A program made the translations under genes and the position numbers. The notes beneath the pieces were generated by a model. That model was not told the origin of the DNA and did not search any database. It saw nothing but the letters and a program-made list of their open reading frames with translations. Below are positions 18,448 through 28,105 of a stretch of 64,000 nucleotides of DNA, piece after piece (within the stretch, counting starts at the first letter, position 1; every line of letters starts with the position of its first letter). Source of the stretch: Salinivirga cyanobacteriivorans (GTDB lineage: Bacteria; Bacteroidota; Bacteroidia; Bacteroidales; Salinivirgaceae); NCBI RefSeq assembly GCF_001443605.1, contig NZ_CP013118.1:4613001-4677000 (forward strand). Reading direction: 5' to 3'.

Positions 18448-20238
18448 TTACGACTTAACCATTGCAATTAGCTTTTCGCCTTCTATTGGTTCCCAATCCA
18501 AATCTTCTGTAAAAACTTTTAGTCTGTGTTCTTTATCAATTATGAAAAGTGGTGCAATATTGCCTTTATATTCCAAAATTAGATCATCGTAATCTGTTTT
18601 GTCTGACACCTCAAGTGTTTTGAGTTTAAATTTTTTCTTCGAAAATTCAGCTATTGTTTGGTAATAAAAGTCGTTACTAAAAGCAAAGCGGCCGCGAAGA
18701 TGTTTTGGGGTGTGTGCATTGTATCCTTTTCCTTCGTTTAAGTTGGGTTGCAGTTGAAATAAGTGCTCAGAATCAAAGGTTTCGCTAAAATGCAATGCTG
18801 CCAGGGAGTTTACTTCATCGTTGGGTGTAAGTGCAATAAGTTTACCAATGCCATCAAGCTCTATCTCATCGGCTATTGCCTCCGAGAGTACATTCCCGTG
18901 GTAAGCACTTAAGCTCAGCTTTTGGGCTCTTTGTACGTTTAGCGGCGATGTGTCAATTAAAGCGACATTAAAGCCTTGCTCTTTAATAGTCGCAGCCAGT
19001 TCCCGCACCCATTTAAATGCTCCGATGAACAATATGCCCTGTGGGTCAGTTTGTGCTACTTTAAGTTTTTTTGCTACCCAGGTGGCCGTTAGTCCATAAA
19101 TGGTCACGGTAGAAACAATTACTATAAATGTAATGGGCACGATACGTTCAGTTTGCTGAAATCCGTTTTCGGCTAACTTAAAGGCAAATACAGAAGCTAC
19201 AGCAGCTGCAACAATTCCTCGTGGGGCCATCCACGAAAGAAAAAGCTTTTCGCGCAGGTTTAAGCCAGAACCTATAGCTGATAAAAACACCGATAAAGGT
19301 CGTATGATTAATATCAGGGCAGTCACAAATATAATTGTATGCCAGTTGAGCGTGGTGAAACTTTCCAAATCAAGTCTGGCTGCAAGCAAAATAAATAAAC
19401 TGCTTATGATAAGTACAACGAGATTCTCCTTAAACTCAACAATGTTTTTTATGGTGACAATTTTCTGATTATCAAGTACAATCCCCATAACGGTAGCAGC
19501 AAATAAACCTGATTCCTCCTGAAACTGATTCGATAAAATAAAGGCTGCTATCACAAGCATAAAAGTCACTGTCTCCTGTAAGAAGTCGGGTATCCAATAA
19601 CGTTTAAGCAGGTAAACCAGCAGCAGTGCCAGACCTATACCTATTCCACCTCCAAAAATTATAGTCTTGAAAATGCCCAGGGCAATTAACGATGAAGCCT
19701 GTTCGAGTTTTTCTACCAATAATGCTTCAAATACCAAAACAGCAAGCAGTGCACCTACCGGATCGATTATAATACCTTCCCATTTGAGCACTTTCCCCAC
19801 ATTTCCTTTCGGTCTGATATGTGCCAGGAGCGGATTTATTACTGTAGGCCCTGTTACAACCAAAACAGCACCAAGCAGAATAGAGATTCGTAAATTTAAT
19901 TCAAGAATATAAAAGGCTGCAAGGCTTGTAAGTATCCATGTAATGAAAACACCAAGTGAAATGAGCTTTAAAACTGTACCGCCTACAGATTTTAATTCTT
20001 TTACCCTTAAAGATAAGCCTCCCTCGAAAAGTATAACTGCAACCGACATGGTCACTACAGGTAGCAGTGATTGGCCCATTACTGCATCAGGATCCAGGAT
20101 ACCAAAAACAGGCCCGGCAAGAAACCCAAAGAGCAAAAGTAGCAAAATCGACGGCAATCTGAGTCGCCATGCGACCCACTGAGCACTGATACCTAATATT
20201 ACAATTATTGCTAACCCTGTAATTATTTCCTCTGACAT
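18448..20238 (-). CDS. CPA-family cation:proton antiporter with C-terminal TrkA-N-like domain
   Basis: This 596-residue inner-membrane protein should exchange Na+ or K+ for H+. The first ~390 residues form about 12 hydrophobic segments of the CPA1/NhaP type (for example VILFEGGLSLRVKELK and the LVVTGPTVINPLLAHIRPKG segment). The C-terminal ~200 residues are soluble: a Rossmann-like part (PQGILFIGAFKWVREL onward) and a second alpha/beta part, resembling TrkA-N/RCK regulatory domains. The glycine motif of the Rossmann fold is degenerate (GAFKWV), so nucleotide binding is uncertain. Together with Na+-NQR in this window it fits sodium cycling. Confidence 0.9.
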   Translation of the reverse strand: MSEEIITGLAIIVILGISAQWVAWRLRLPSILLLLLFGFLAGPVFGILDPDAVMGQSLLPVVTMSVAVILFEGGLSLRVKELKSVGGTVLKLISLGVFITWILTSLAAFYILELNLRISILLGAVLVVTGPTVINPLLAHIRPKGNVGKVLKWEGIIIDPVGALLAVLVFEALLVEKLEQASSLIALGIFKTIIFGGGIGIGLALLLVYLLKRYWIPDFLQETVTFMLVIAAFILSNQFQEESGLFAATVMGIVLDNQKIVTIKNIVEFKENLVVLIISSLFILLAARLDLESFTTLNWHTIIFVTALILIIRPLSVFLSAIGSGLNLREKLFLSWMAPRGIVAAAVASVFAFKLAENGFQQTERIVPITFIVIVSTVTIYGLTATWVAKKLKVAQTDPQGILFIGAFKWVRELAATIKEQGFNVALIDTSPLNVQRAQKLSLSAYHGNVLSEAIADEIELDGIGKLIALTPNDEVNSLAALHFSETFDSEHLFQLQPNLNEGKGYNAHTPKHLRGRFAFSNDFYYQTIAEFSKKKFKLKTLEVSDKTDYDDLILEYKGNIAPLFIIDKEHRLKVFTEDLDWEPIEGEKLIAMVKS

Positions 20239-20805
20239 GCTATTCTTTTGACTTTTCGCTAAATTAACAAATCGCCGGCAAATGAGTTTCAGAAATAGCG
20301 TACTTTATTTGCATTAAATAAAAGTTGTGGTCTTTTAAGTCCACTTGCTTTAAGAAAATGATTGAGTTGAAAAAAAAGAAGTAAAAGAAGAAAAGGTCAC
20401 GGATTATACAGATTGGTTGGAAATTGCCTAGCGATACGTTACCACGCCAAGGTCTAGGCCAGGGTAAGAATTAAGAGCGGTAATGGTTCAGCGAGGAAAT
20501 AAATCCATACAGGCCAATGTTCCTGGTTAAATTCCCAAACAGTAACGGTAACCTGTTACAGCCATAAATGATGTTGTAATGAATGTACTAAATTAAAACA
20601 TGCTCCGTGTTTTTCATCGACCTTTAAAATGTCCGGGTACTATGAACAGGAAAAAATAAATACTTTCGGAATTTAGGTGATTTTAAAATCCGTGTTTTAT
20701 TTTTTGGTTTAAGCTTAAACGAGGCCTTTTTCTCGGTTTAACTTTACGCCACAACTTTATGAAGTGTATACTTTATTTCTTTATATTTAAAAAGACTATT
20801 ACAAA

Positions 20806-20836
20806 AGAAAAAAGCCATCCAACAAATGAATGGCTT
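20806..20836 (-). terminator. Orphan terminator-like hairpin on the minus strand
   Basis: A 7-bp stem AAGCCAT/ATGGCTT (20812-20818 with 20830-20836) is followed, on the minus strand, by a T run. No minus-strand gene lies between it and the divergent plus-strand Lrp gene at 21107. Confidence 0.45.
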
Positions 20837-21036
20837 CAGAACATTTACAAAATACCTTTTTTTTTTAAGATGCATTGTAAATGCGAGGGGTATACTGTTT
20901 AAATGTATGGGGATGAAAGTTTACTGTCGCTGTTGTGTATTAGAATTTGATGCTGCAAATATCAATAAAAATAATTAATTTTGCTGTATGTTTGATTGAT
21001 TTTAGTAAATTAATCTATTTTATTGAATAAAATTGA

Positions 21037-21044
21037 TAATTTTG
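21037..21044 (+). promoter_or_regulatory. -7 promoter element for the Lrp-family gene
   Basis: TAATTTTG matches TAnnTTTG, 62 bases before the ATG. Confidence 0.4.
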
Positions 21045-21106
21045 TCTTAATGTCTTAGTCTACATATGCTTGTTTTAGAGAAAGTGTCTATAAAAACCTG
21101 AAAAAT

Positions 21107-21571
21107 ATGAAATTAGATGCCACAGATCGTAAAATTCTGGCCATTTTACAGGAAAATGCGCGTATAACTACAAAGGAGCTGGCCTCACAACTTCATCTGT
21201 CTAATACACCTGTTTATGAGCGTGTAAAAAAACTTGAGAAAGCCGGTATTATTGAAAAATATACAGCTAAACTTAATGCCTCAAAAGTAGGCCGGAGCAT
21301 GACCAGTTTTATTATGGTTTCGCTTCAGAGTCATACAAAACGGGTTGTGGAGGAATTTCAGAAGGAGGCAATGTCTTTGCCCGAAGTGATGGAGTTTTAT
21401 TACATTTCGGGTAACTACGATGCTTTGCTTAAAGTTATGGTTGCAGATATGAGTGAGTTCAAGGTGTTTTTAGAAGAGAAGCTGGCCAGCGTTGAGCATA
21501 TCACACAGTTTCACAGTATATTTGTAATTTCGGGCGATAAAAAAGATGGTTTTGAAGTAATGGAAAAATAG
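21107..21571 (+). CDS. Lrp/AsnC-family transcriptional regulator
   Basis: This 154-residue protein has an N-terminal winged helix-turn-helix (TTKELASQLHLSNTPVYERV, about 22-41) followed by a RAM-type alpha/beta domain with the YYISGNYDALLKV ligand-binding segment. Such proteins sense amino acids or related metabolites. The queuosine-precursor transporter gene follows 38 bp downstream on the same strand and may share the transcript; the regulated targets are unknown. Confidence 0.93.
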   Translation: MKLDATDRKILAILQENARITTKELASQLHLSNTPVYERVKKLEKAGIIEKYTAKLNASKVGRSMTSFIMVSLQSHTKRVVEEFQKEAMSLPEVMEFYYISGNYDALLKVMVADMSEFKVFLEEKLASVEHITQFHSIFVISGDKKDGFEVMEK

Positions 21572-21609
21572 TTTTGTATTGCTATTTTTGCACCAGAAAT
21601 AGATGCACT

Positions 21610-22302
21610 ATGAATGAGTTATTCTGGCTGGCCATGCTGCTAGCCAATTTTTTATTGATATTACTGGCATACCGCATATTTGGTAAAATGGGCCTGTTTA
21701 TTTGGGTCCCCATAGCGGCTATTATTGCAAATATTCAGGTTATACAGGGTGTGGAGCTATTTGGTTTCGCAGCTACATTGGGCAATATTGTTTATGCCTC
21801 TTCATTTTTGGTAACTGATATTCTTTCAGAAAATTATGGTAAAAAAGAAGCCAACAAAGCCATTTGGATTGGTTTTTTTAGTCTTGTGGCTATGACCTTA
21901 TTAATGAACCTTGCTTTACTTTTTGAGCCATTACAGGATGATTTCTCCCGTTCAGTGCATGAGAGTACGGCCAATATTTTCAGCTTCATGCCACGTATTG
22001 TAATAGCCAGCTTTTTAGCCTACCTCGTTTCTCAAAAGCACGATATTTGGGCCTACCACCTTTGGAAAAAACGATTTAAAGGTCGTAAAAATATTTGGCT
22101 GCGTAATAACTTAAGTACAATGGTATCGCAGCTTATCGATAGTGTTATTTTTACCCTGATTGCATTTCTTGGTGTCTATGAAACAAATGTACTGATCGAA
22201 ATTGTACTGACCACCTATGTTCTGAAATGGATTGTTGCCGCCGCTGACACACCATTTGTATATATTGCTAACAGGATGCAGCATAAAAATGTGGTTAAGT
22301 AA
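21610..22302 (+). CDS. Queuosine precursor transporter (YhhQ/VUT family)
   Basis: This integral membrane protein of 230 residues has about six hydrophobic segments. The VUT/YhhQ signature region is visible: FGFAATLGNIVYASSFLVTD followed by ILSENYGKKEANKAIWIGF. The family imports queuine-type precursors for tRNA modification. I chose the ATG at 21610 because the upstream in-frame start (21574) adds a Cys-rich leader overlapping the end of the Lrp gene and lacking membrane character. Confidence 0.88.
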   Translation: MNELFWLAMLLANFLLILLAYRIFGKMGLFIWVPIAAIIANIQVIQGVELFGFAATLGNIVYASSFLVTDILSENYGKKEANKAIWIGFFSLVAMTLLMNLALLFEPLQDDFSRSVHESTANIFSFMPRIVIASFLAYLVSQKHDIWAYHLWKKRFKGRKNIWLRNNLSTMVSQLIDSVIFTLIAFLGVYETNVLIEIVLTTYVLKWIVAAADTPFVYIANRMQHKNVVK

Positions 22303-22356
22303 GAAGCTTTAGTTTCATTTTAGACTGGTTTTGAGATAAATGGCGTTGTTTATTTA

Positions 22357-22394
22357 TTAAACTGATTCTAAATAACGTTTTGGAATCAGTTTAA
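22357..22394. repeat. 12-bp hairpin downstream of the transporter gene
   Basis: TTAAACTGATTC (22357-22368) pairs with GAATCAGTTTAA (22383-22394). There is no strong T run on the plus strand, so it may be a weak terminator or mRNA-stabilising hairpin. Confidence 0.5.
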
Positions 22395-22566
22395 AATGCT
22401 AATTGTTAGCCAGATATAATTAATGTTTTTTAGTCAAGGTAAAAGATTAATTATAATCTGTTCATAATTAGTTTTTTATTCTTAACTTGCTTTCAGCTAT
22501 GAGATTTATCCCGCTTATTAAGTCATGATATCTCTCTTTTTATTCGATCATTTAACTACTACTCTT

Positions 22567-25500
22567 ATGAACTACAAGTTATTATTAACCATTGTAGGAT
22601 TTGTGTTTAGTTTGCAACTTATTGCAGATAACCTGACACAGACCCTCAATTTTACACAACCCCAATTCAAAGCAAAAAATAATTACACGGAAATCATTTA
22701 CCCCAATTGTCATAATTTTGGACCTGAAGGTGCTCCGAATATGCCGCACTTTGCTGCCGAGATTTTACTTCCTCCGGGGCATGAGCTTTTAAGTGTAGAA
22801 ATTGAATCTGTTGAGTATTATTCAGGCTCAAAGAATCTGAAAGTTGCACCTGCAGGCAGGCAGTTCCCGCTTTCTCAAAAACCTGAAAAGCCCTATGTGA
22901 TAAAAGCAAACCCCGAAATTTACAATCAAAAAGGCGTTTATCCCGGGCAACCAGTCGCAAATATAACTACCCAGTTCATCGCTGGGCATGCAATTGGAGG
23001 GTTTACATTTTGTCCGGTTGAGTATTCTCCAAATCAAAGCGTAGCGCAATTTGTTAAATCTGTAACATTAAAAATTATTACAGAACCAACAGATGCAGCT
23101 CAAAAAAGTCTGGAGTTTCTGAAAGAGCGTACCAGGGCTAAACAACGAATTACTGCTCGTGTTTTAAATTCTTCATCAATTAATCAATACACCTACAATA
23201 AATCACAACGCACATCAGATGTTGATATTCTGCTTATAACTAATGAAACTCTTTTACCGGGTTTTGAAGATTATATTACCTATAAAACCAATACAGGATT
23301 TATTGTAGAAACTCAAATGGTCAATGATATTTATACAGCATATTCAGGAACCGACAACCCTGAGAAAATACGTAACTGTATCATTGATTACTACCAAAAT
23401 AATAACCTGAAGTATGTTGTGCTTGGCGGCGATGCCGATGGAAGTGGAGCCGACAATATTGTCCCCACACGCGGAATGGTCGGTAATGCTTACGGAATGG
23501 CAGATGATTTCATCCCTGCCGACATTTATTATTCTGGTTTGGACGGCACCTGGGATTCCGATGGCGATGGCATTTATGGAGAAACAGATGAGGAAGATTT
23601 ATTAGCCGAAGTACATGTGGGCCGTATTGCTGCTGATGAAGTAGCTGAACTTGAAAAGTTCATGAATAAAATCATCATGTACCAGGATCAACCGGTTGTA
23701 GAAGACCTTGAAAAGGCGCTGATGCTAGGTGAATTATTATGGGACGACCCTACTTACGGTGGAGATTACAAGGATGAGGTTGCCGATGGTGCTTCAACCC
23801 ATGGTTATACCTCTACCGGCTTTTCAGATAATTTCCAGATTAATCGTTTGTATCAGCGAGACGAAAGTTGGAGCCATCAGGATGTGTACGATGAGTTTAG
23901 TACCAATGGACTTAATCTGTTGAATCACCTCGGGCATTGCAATGTAACTTATCACATGACCATGGATAATAGTGATATTACAACCTCAAATTTTCAAAAC
24001 GATGGCATTACGCGGGGTTTTGTAATTGACTATTCACAGGGATGTTATTGTGGATCTTTTGATAATAGAGGCTCTGATGGAATTTACGGTACAGAGGATT
24101 GTTTTGCAGAAGAGTTTACGAACTTCGAAAATGGAGCTGTGGCCTGTATTATGAATTCGCGTTATGGGTGGGGACAGCACTCCAGTACCGATGGTGCTTC
24201 GCAGTATTACGACCGCCAGTTTTTTGATGCGATATTTGGTGAAGATATTTCTATCATTGGTGAAGCTAACAGCGATTCTAAAAGTGACAATATTGCCCTC
24301 ATAAACAGTCATCAGGGTGCCATGCGGTGGTGCGCTTATGAACTTACATTGTTTGGAGATCCATCCATGGATATCTGGACAGCTCAACCTACTGATATGG
24401 TGGTTAATTATAATGCAGCTATTAATTTTGGAAGTAGCCAGTTCAGTGTTCAAACAGATGCGCCTTTTGCCAGAATTGCGCTGATTCAAAACAATGCACT
24501 TATCGGACGCGCAGTAGCTGATGAAAATGGTGATGCCATTGTACAGCTTTTTAATCCTGTGACCACACCAGAACAAATCACGATTTCAGTAATAGCCCAT
24601 AATAAAAATCGCCATGAGGGCTCAATAGTTGTACTCACAGATGCACCTTACGTGGGGCTCGATAGCTATACCTTAGATGATACGCCGGATTATGGTAGTG
24701 TTTTGGCCATGAATGTAAAAATGAAAAATTTTGCAGAAGCTGGCAGCGGATACAATGCCAATGGTGTAATGGTAAAGCTTCGTACTGAAGATAATTACAT
24801 TACCATTACCGATTCTGTATATGATTTGGGCAATCTAAATGCCGGCGATTCCATATCGCTCGATGCAGCATTTGCTTTTGAAATCGCAGACAGTGTGGAA
24901 GATCAGCATACCGTTAATTTCGAAATATTTGCCACCGGAAATGACAAGGAAAATTATGAATGGACATCATATGCCAGTCTCAAAATTAACGCTCCGCAAC
25001 TCATTGTCGGTGATTTAACTATTGATGATTCTGCTAATGGCAATAACGATGGTATTGTGGATCCCGGTGAAACTGCAGTTTTGAAAGTTGAAACTATAAA
25101 TTCAGGTCATGCCGGCTTAAATGATGTGAATGCTGAGTTTAATTTTCTTGATGGATCAGAATATTTAACATTCACAGATGCTGCATTTATAATCGGAGCA
25201 ATTTCTTCGGGTGATACTGCTTTAGCAACCTTTGAAGTTACTGCTGAACAAAACACACCACTTGGAACATCCGTAAATCTGGAATATTATGTTTCAGGCG
25301 CTCAAAATGGTCAATATAACACAAGTGAAAACAAAGAAGTTATCATCGGTTTTGTGCCTGAATATTGTGAGTCAGGTGCAACTAACGACGGCGACAGTGA
25401 GATTGATGAAGTGGCCTTTGGCGATGTAGTAAACAACACAGCCGGAGAATGCTCCACATATGTTGACTTTACAGAAGATGAATCGCTTACTGACGAGTTT

Positions 25501-27453
25501 ATGATTGGCCAGACATTTGACATTAGTGTTACCTTAGGTACGTGTGGGGGTGATTACAGTAAGTCGGCCAAAGTTTATATTGACTGGAATTACGATGGGG
25601 ATTTTGATGATGAAGGAGAAATGGTTTTCGAAACCCCGGTTACAGAAGGTACTGCAGCTTATACCGAGACAATATCTGTACCTGCCAACACTCTCCAGGG
25701 ACAGAAATTTATGCGCGTGGTTGCACAAGAAGGTTCAGGTGATATTGATCCATGTGGTACGTTTTCCTGGGGTGAAACCGAAGATTATAAAATTTATTTG
25801 ATTCCACCTGCACCACCCGTGGCCAACTTTGAGGCCAATCCGCTTGAAACAACCCAGGGCGATATTGTAGCGTTTACCGATTTGACTGAAAATGCTCCCA
25901 ATCAATGGGAATGGGACATTACACCCGGAGAAGCCGGAGTAGACTTTGAGTTTGTAAATGGAACAACAGGGGCAAATCAAAACCCTCAGGTTCAGTTTCA
26001 TACAATTGGTACTTATTCAGTTGAATTAACTGCTTCAAATTCTGAAGGCAGTGATACAGAGTTAAAGTCAGATTATATTGTGATTAATGAAATTACCGAA
26101 GTGCCTCAGGCCAACTTTATCATTGATCAGGATGTGTTAGAGCCCGGACAGGTTGTTCAATTTACTGACCTCTCAACAAATACACCAACAGCCTGGGTAT
26201 GGAGTATATATCCGGGAACTGAAGGAACCGAGTTTAATTACGTAGAAGGTACAACAGCAAACTCAATGAATCCGAAGGTACAGTTTAATACACCCGGATT
26301 TTACAATATTGAGCTAATTGCTTCCAATGTTATAGGCGCTTCTGAACCCTTTACACAAAACGATGCTGTAGAGGTACTAAGTGTTTTTGTAATGGGCAAT
26401 GGGACAGCTACAGCCTGCAGTGGCGTATTTTACGATGATGGTGGGGCAGAAGAAAATTATTCTGATGATGCAAATTACAGCATGACTTTTTATCCGACTG
26501 AAGCAGGTCAGATGTTGCATTTTAATTTTAGTGAATTTTCTGTAGAAGATATAAGTGGAGGCGGCTGCTATGATGAACTTAGTGTTTATGATGGAGAAGA
26601 TACCAATGCACCGCTCATAGGCACTTTTTGTGACAATAATCCGGCTGAGATTATAACTGCTTCAAATACCTCAGGCGCACTTACTTTTGTATTTGAATCT
26701 GACGGGTATGTTACCCAATCCGGGTGGGTTGCTGAATTTTCGTGTGTGAGTGAAGCCCGCACTGTTACATTCAGTGTAACAGACAGTTCAGGTCCTATTC
26801 AGGGAGCTGAGATTTTTGTGGCAGATAATACATTGATCACCGATGCTTCTGGCGAGGCATCAATTTCATTGTCTGATGGTACTTATGATTTTGTTGTAAC
26901 CCTGGATGATATGTCTTCTTTTGAAGACTCGTTCACAGTTGCAGGAGAAGATTTAGCTATCGAAGTTATGGCACCTTTCCCATTAACTTACATGGTAACT
27001 TTCCATGTAACAGCCGATGGCGTTCCAATGGAGGGGGCTACAGTAACATGCCCGGCGGGAACGATGAGTACAAATCAAAATGGCGATGCAGCAGCACAAA
27101 TGACAGTGGGTACGCATAATTATACGGTTAGCCTTCAGGGATACCCCGATGCAGAGGGAACCGTTGAAATTACTGATGGACCAAAAACTGTAAATGTAGA
27201 TATGCTTGGTCTTAGTGAACTTTCAGTTGAAAACATTGAAATTTATCCGAATCCTAATAAAGGGGTTTTCCTCATCAGGGTCGATGGTACTTTCATATTA
27301 GATGTTTTAAATGCTATGGGCAAAGTTGTGCATTCAACTCAAATCATAAATGAAAGCACCATTAATCTTGAAGATGCCGGAAGCGGATTGTATTTCATTC
27401 GATTACATAATGAAAAAACATTGGGAATAAAGCGGTTAATAATTAGTAAATAG
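22567..27453 (+). CDS. Secreted gingipain-like (C25) cysteine protease with PKD, CUB and T9SS sorting domains
   Basis: The protein has 1628 residues from the ATG at 22567, which opens a signal peptide (MNYKLLLTIVGFVFSLQLIA). A propeptide of about 200 residues precedes the C25 catalytic domain (about 220-620), with the catalytic pair His457 (NHLGHCN) and Cys493 (SQGCYCGSF). Ig/CARDB-like domains follow, then a GEVED domain (about 932-1080), two PKD domains (about 1085-1275), a CUB-like domain (about 1281-1395), two carboxypeptidase-regulatory-like repeats, and a type A T9SS C-terminal sorting domain (SVENIEIYPNPNKGVF to the end). It should be exported by Sec, then secreted by T9SS and attached to the surface. 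It stands alone between hairpins. An in-frame start at 22525 is less likely. Confidence 0.92.
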   Translation: MNYKLLLTIVGFVFSLQLIADNLTQTLNFTQPQFKAKNNYTEIIYPNCHNFGPEGAPNMPHFAAEILLPPGHELLSVEIESVEYYSGSKNLKVAPAGRQFPLSQKPEKPYVIKANPEIYNQKGVYPGQPVANITTQFIAGHAIGGFTFCPVEYSPNQSVAQFVKSVTLKIITEPTDAAQKSLEFLKERTRAKQRITARVLNSSSINQYTYNKSQRTSDVDILLITNETLLPGFEDYITYKTNTGFIVETQMVNDIYTAYSGTDNPEKIRNCIIDYYQNNNLKYVVLGGDADGSGADNIVPTRGMVGNAYGMADDFIPADIYYSGLDGTWDSDGDGIYGETDEEDLLAEVHVGRIAADEVAELEKFMNKIIMYQDQPVVEDLEKALMLGELLWDDPTYGGDYKDEVADGASTHGYTSTGFSDNFQINRLYQRDESWSHQDVYDEFSTNGLNLLNHLGHCNVTYHMTMDNSDITTSNFQNDGITRGFVIDYSQGCYCGSFDNRGSDGIYGTEDCFAEEFTNFENGAVACIMNSRYGWGQHSSTDGASQYYDRQFFDAIFGEDISIIGEANSDSKSDNIALINSHQGAMRWCAYELTLFGDPSMDIWTAQPTDMVVNYNAAINFGSSQFSVQTDAPFARIALIQNNALIGRAVADENGDAIVQLFNPVTTPEQITISVIAHNKNRHEGSIVVLTDAPYVGLDSYTLDDTPDYGSVLAMNVKMKNFAEAGSGYNANGVMVKLRTEDNYITITDSVYDLGNLNAGDSISLDAAFAFEIADSVEDQHTVNFEIFATGNDKENYEWTSYASLKINAPQLIVGDLTIDDSANGNNDGIVDPGETAVLKVETINSGHAGLNDVNAEFNFLDGSEYLTFTDAAFIIGAISSGDTALATFEVTAEQNTPLGTSVNLEYYVSGAQNGQYNTSENKEVIIGFVPEYCESGATNDGDSEIDEVAFGDVVNNTAGECSTYVDFTEDESLTDEFMIGQTFDISVTLGTCGGDYSKSAKVYIDWNYDGDFDDEGEMVFETPVTEGTAAYTETISVPANTLQGQKFMRVVAQEGSGDIDPCGTFSWGETEDYKIYLIPPAPPVANFEANPLETTQGDIVAFTDLTENAPNQWEWDITPGEAGVDFEFVNGTTGANQNPQVQFHTIGTYSVELTASNSEGSDTELKSDYIVINEITEVPQANFIIDQDVLEPGQVVQFTDLSTNTPTAWVWSIYPGTEGTEFNYVEGTTANSMNPKVQFNTPGFYNIELIASNVIGASEPFTQNDAVEVLSVFVMGNGTATACSGVFYDDGGAEENYSDDANYSMTFYPTEAGQMLHFNFSEFSVEDISGGGCYDELSVYDGEDTNAPLIGTFCDNNPAEIITASNTSGALTFVFESDGYVTQSGWVAEFSCVSEARTVTFSVTDSSGPIQGAEIFVADNTLITDASGEASISLSDGTYDFVVTLDDMSSFEDSFTVAGEDLAIEVMAPFPLTYMVTFHVTADGVPMEGATVTCPAGTMSTNQNGDAAAQMTVGTHNYTVSLQGYPDAEGTVEITDGPKTVNVDMLGLSELSVENIEIYPNPNKGVFLIRVDGTFILDVLNAMGKVVHSTQIINESTINLEDAGSGLYFIRLHNEKTLGIKRLIISK

Positions 27454-27473
27454 TAGACTTTTTAGTGAATTGG

Positions 27474-27507
27474 AAAAGGGGCTGCTCACAAGGCGACCCT
27501 TTTTTTA
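27474..27507. terminator. Terminator between the C25 protease gene and folA
   Basis: AAAAGGG (27474-27480) can pair with CCCTTTT (27497-27503), followed by T. The loop is 16 bases, so the hairpin is modest. Confidence 0.5.
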
Positions 27508-27518
27508 ATATTAAGCCT

Positions 27519-28016
27519 TTAATCCTTTACTTTTTCGAGTATTTGGAATTCAAAATCAAAAGCGTGATAAGAATCTTTTGGATGATAATGATTGTAGATT
27601 ATATTCCAGTCATTTAAATTGTAGGATGGGAAGAAAGTATCACCATCGATTTCTGCATTTATCTGCGTTAAATAAAGTCTGTCTGCATAGGGAAGGGCTG
27701 CTTCGTATATTTTGCCACCACCTACCACCATCAGCTCTTTTTCATCTAGGGTTTCCGCTTTTTGTATACCCTCTTTTATGCTGTGGGCTACTTGAGCCGA
27801 TTGAGTGTTATAGTTCTTTTTGCTTGTAACAACTATGGTTTTATTATTTTTAAGCTCTTGTTGTGGTTCTTCAAATGTTTTTCGGCCCATTAGTAAATAA
27901 TGGCCCTCAATACGCTCTTGTAGCCATTTAAGATCATCTGGCAGGTTCCAGGGCACTTCTCCGTTTTTACCAATAACCAGGTTTTGGCTCATGGCAGCTA
28001 TTAAAGATACTTTCAT
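27519..28016 (-). CDS. folA: Dihydrofolate reductase
   Basis: This 165-residue enzyme reduces dihydrofolate to tetrahydrofolate with NADPH. The N-terminal SLIAAMSQNLVIGKNGEVPW block with the folate-site Trp, the LPDDLKW segment (acidic substrate residue) and LLMGRKTFE (cofactor binding) are present. It lies downstream of the nqr operon on the same strand but is separated from it by a strong terminator. Confidence 0.96.
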   Translation of the reverse strand: MKVSLIAAMSQNLVIGKNGEVPWNLPDDLKWLQERIEGHYLLMGRKTFEEPQQELKNNKTIVVTSKKNYNTQSAQVAHSIKEGIQKAETLDEKELMVVGGGKIYEAALPYADRLYLTQINAEIDGDTFFPSYNLNDWNIIYNHYHPKDSYHAFDFEFQILEKVKD

Positions 28017-28063
28017 TTGAATTTATTTGCTGTTGCAAGATAATCAATGAAAAAGTCTGGATC

Positions 28064-28092
28064 AAAAAAAACCGGTTTCTTCTGAAACCGGC
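28064..28092 (-). terminator. Terminator of the nqr operon
   Basis: On the minus strand a GCCGGTTTC/GAAACCGGT hairpin with a 4-base loop is followed by eight T, right after the nqrF stop. Confidence 0.88.
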
Positions 28093-28105
28093 TTTCTGAG
28101 ATTAT

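Larger units (their letters stand above)
20239..21106. other. 868-bp region without a recognisable gene
   Basis: No ORF of plausible coding quality is seen on either strand. It contains a 14-bp perfect palindrome (GTTTAAGCTTAAAC, 20707-20720), a GTAAC/GTTAC hairpin near 20540-20560, a minus-strand terminator-like hairpin at 20806-20836, and the presumed Lrp promoter near its right end. The first 350 bases look more mixed in composition than a normal intergenic spacer, so an RNA gene or decayed gene is possible. Confidence 0.6.

Noticed and set aside
23414-24576. ORFs on other frames inside the C25 protease gene.
   Set aside because: They are shadows of a long gene with clear domain structure.
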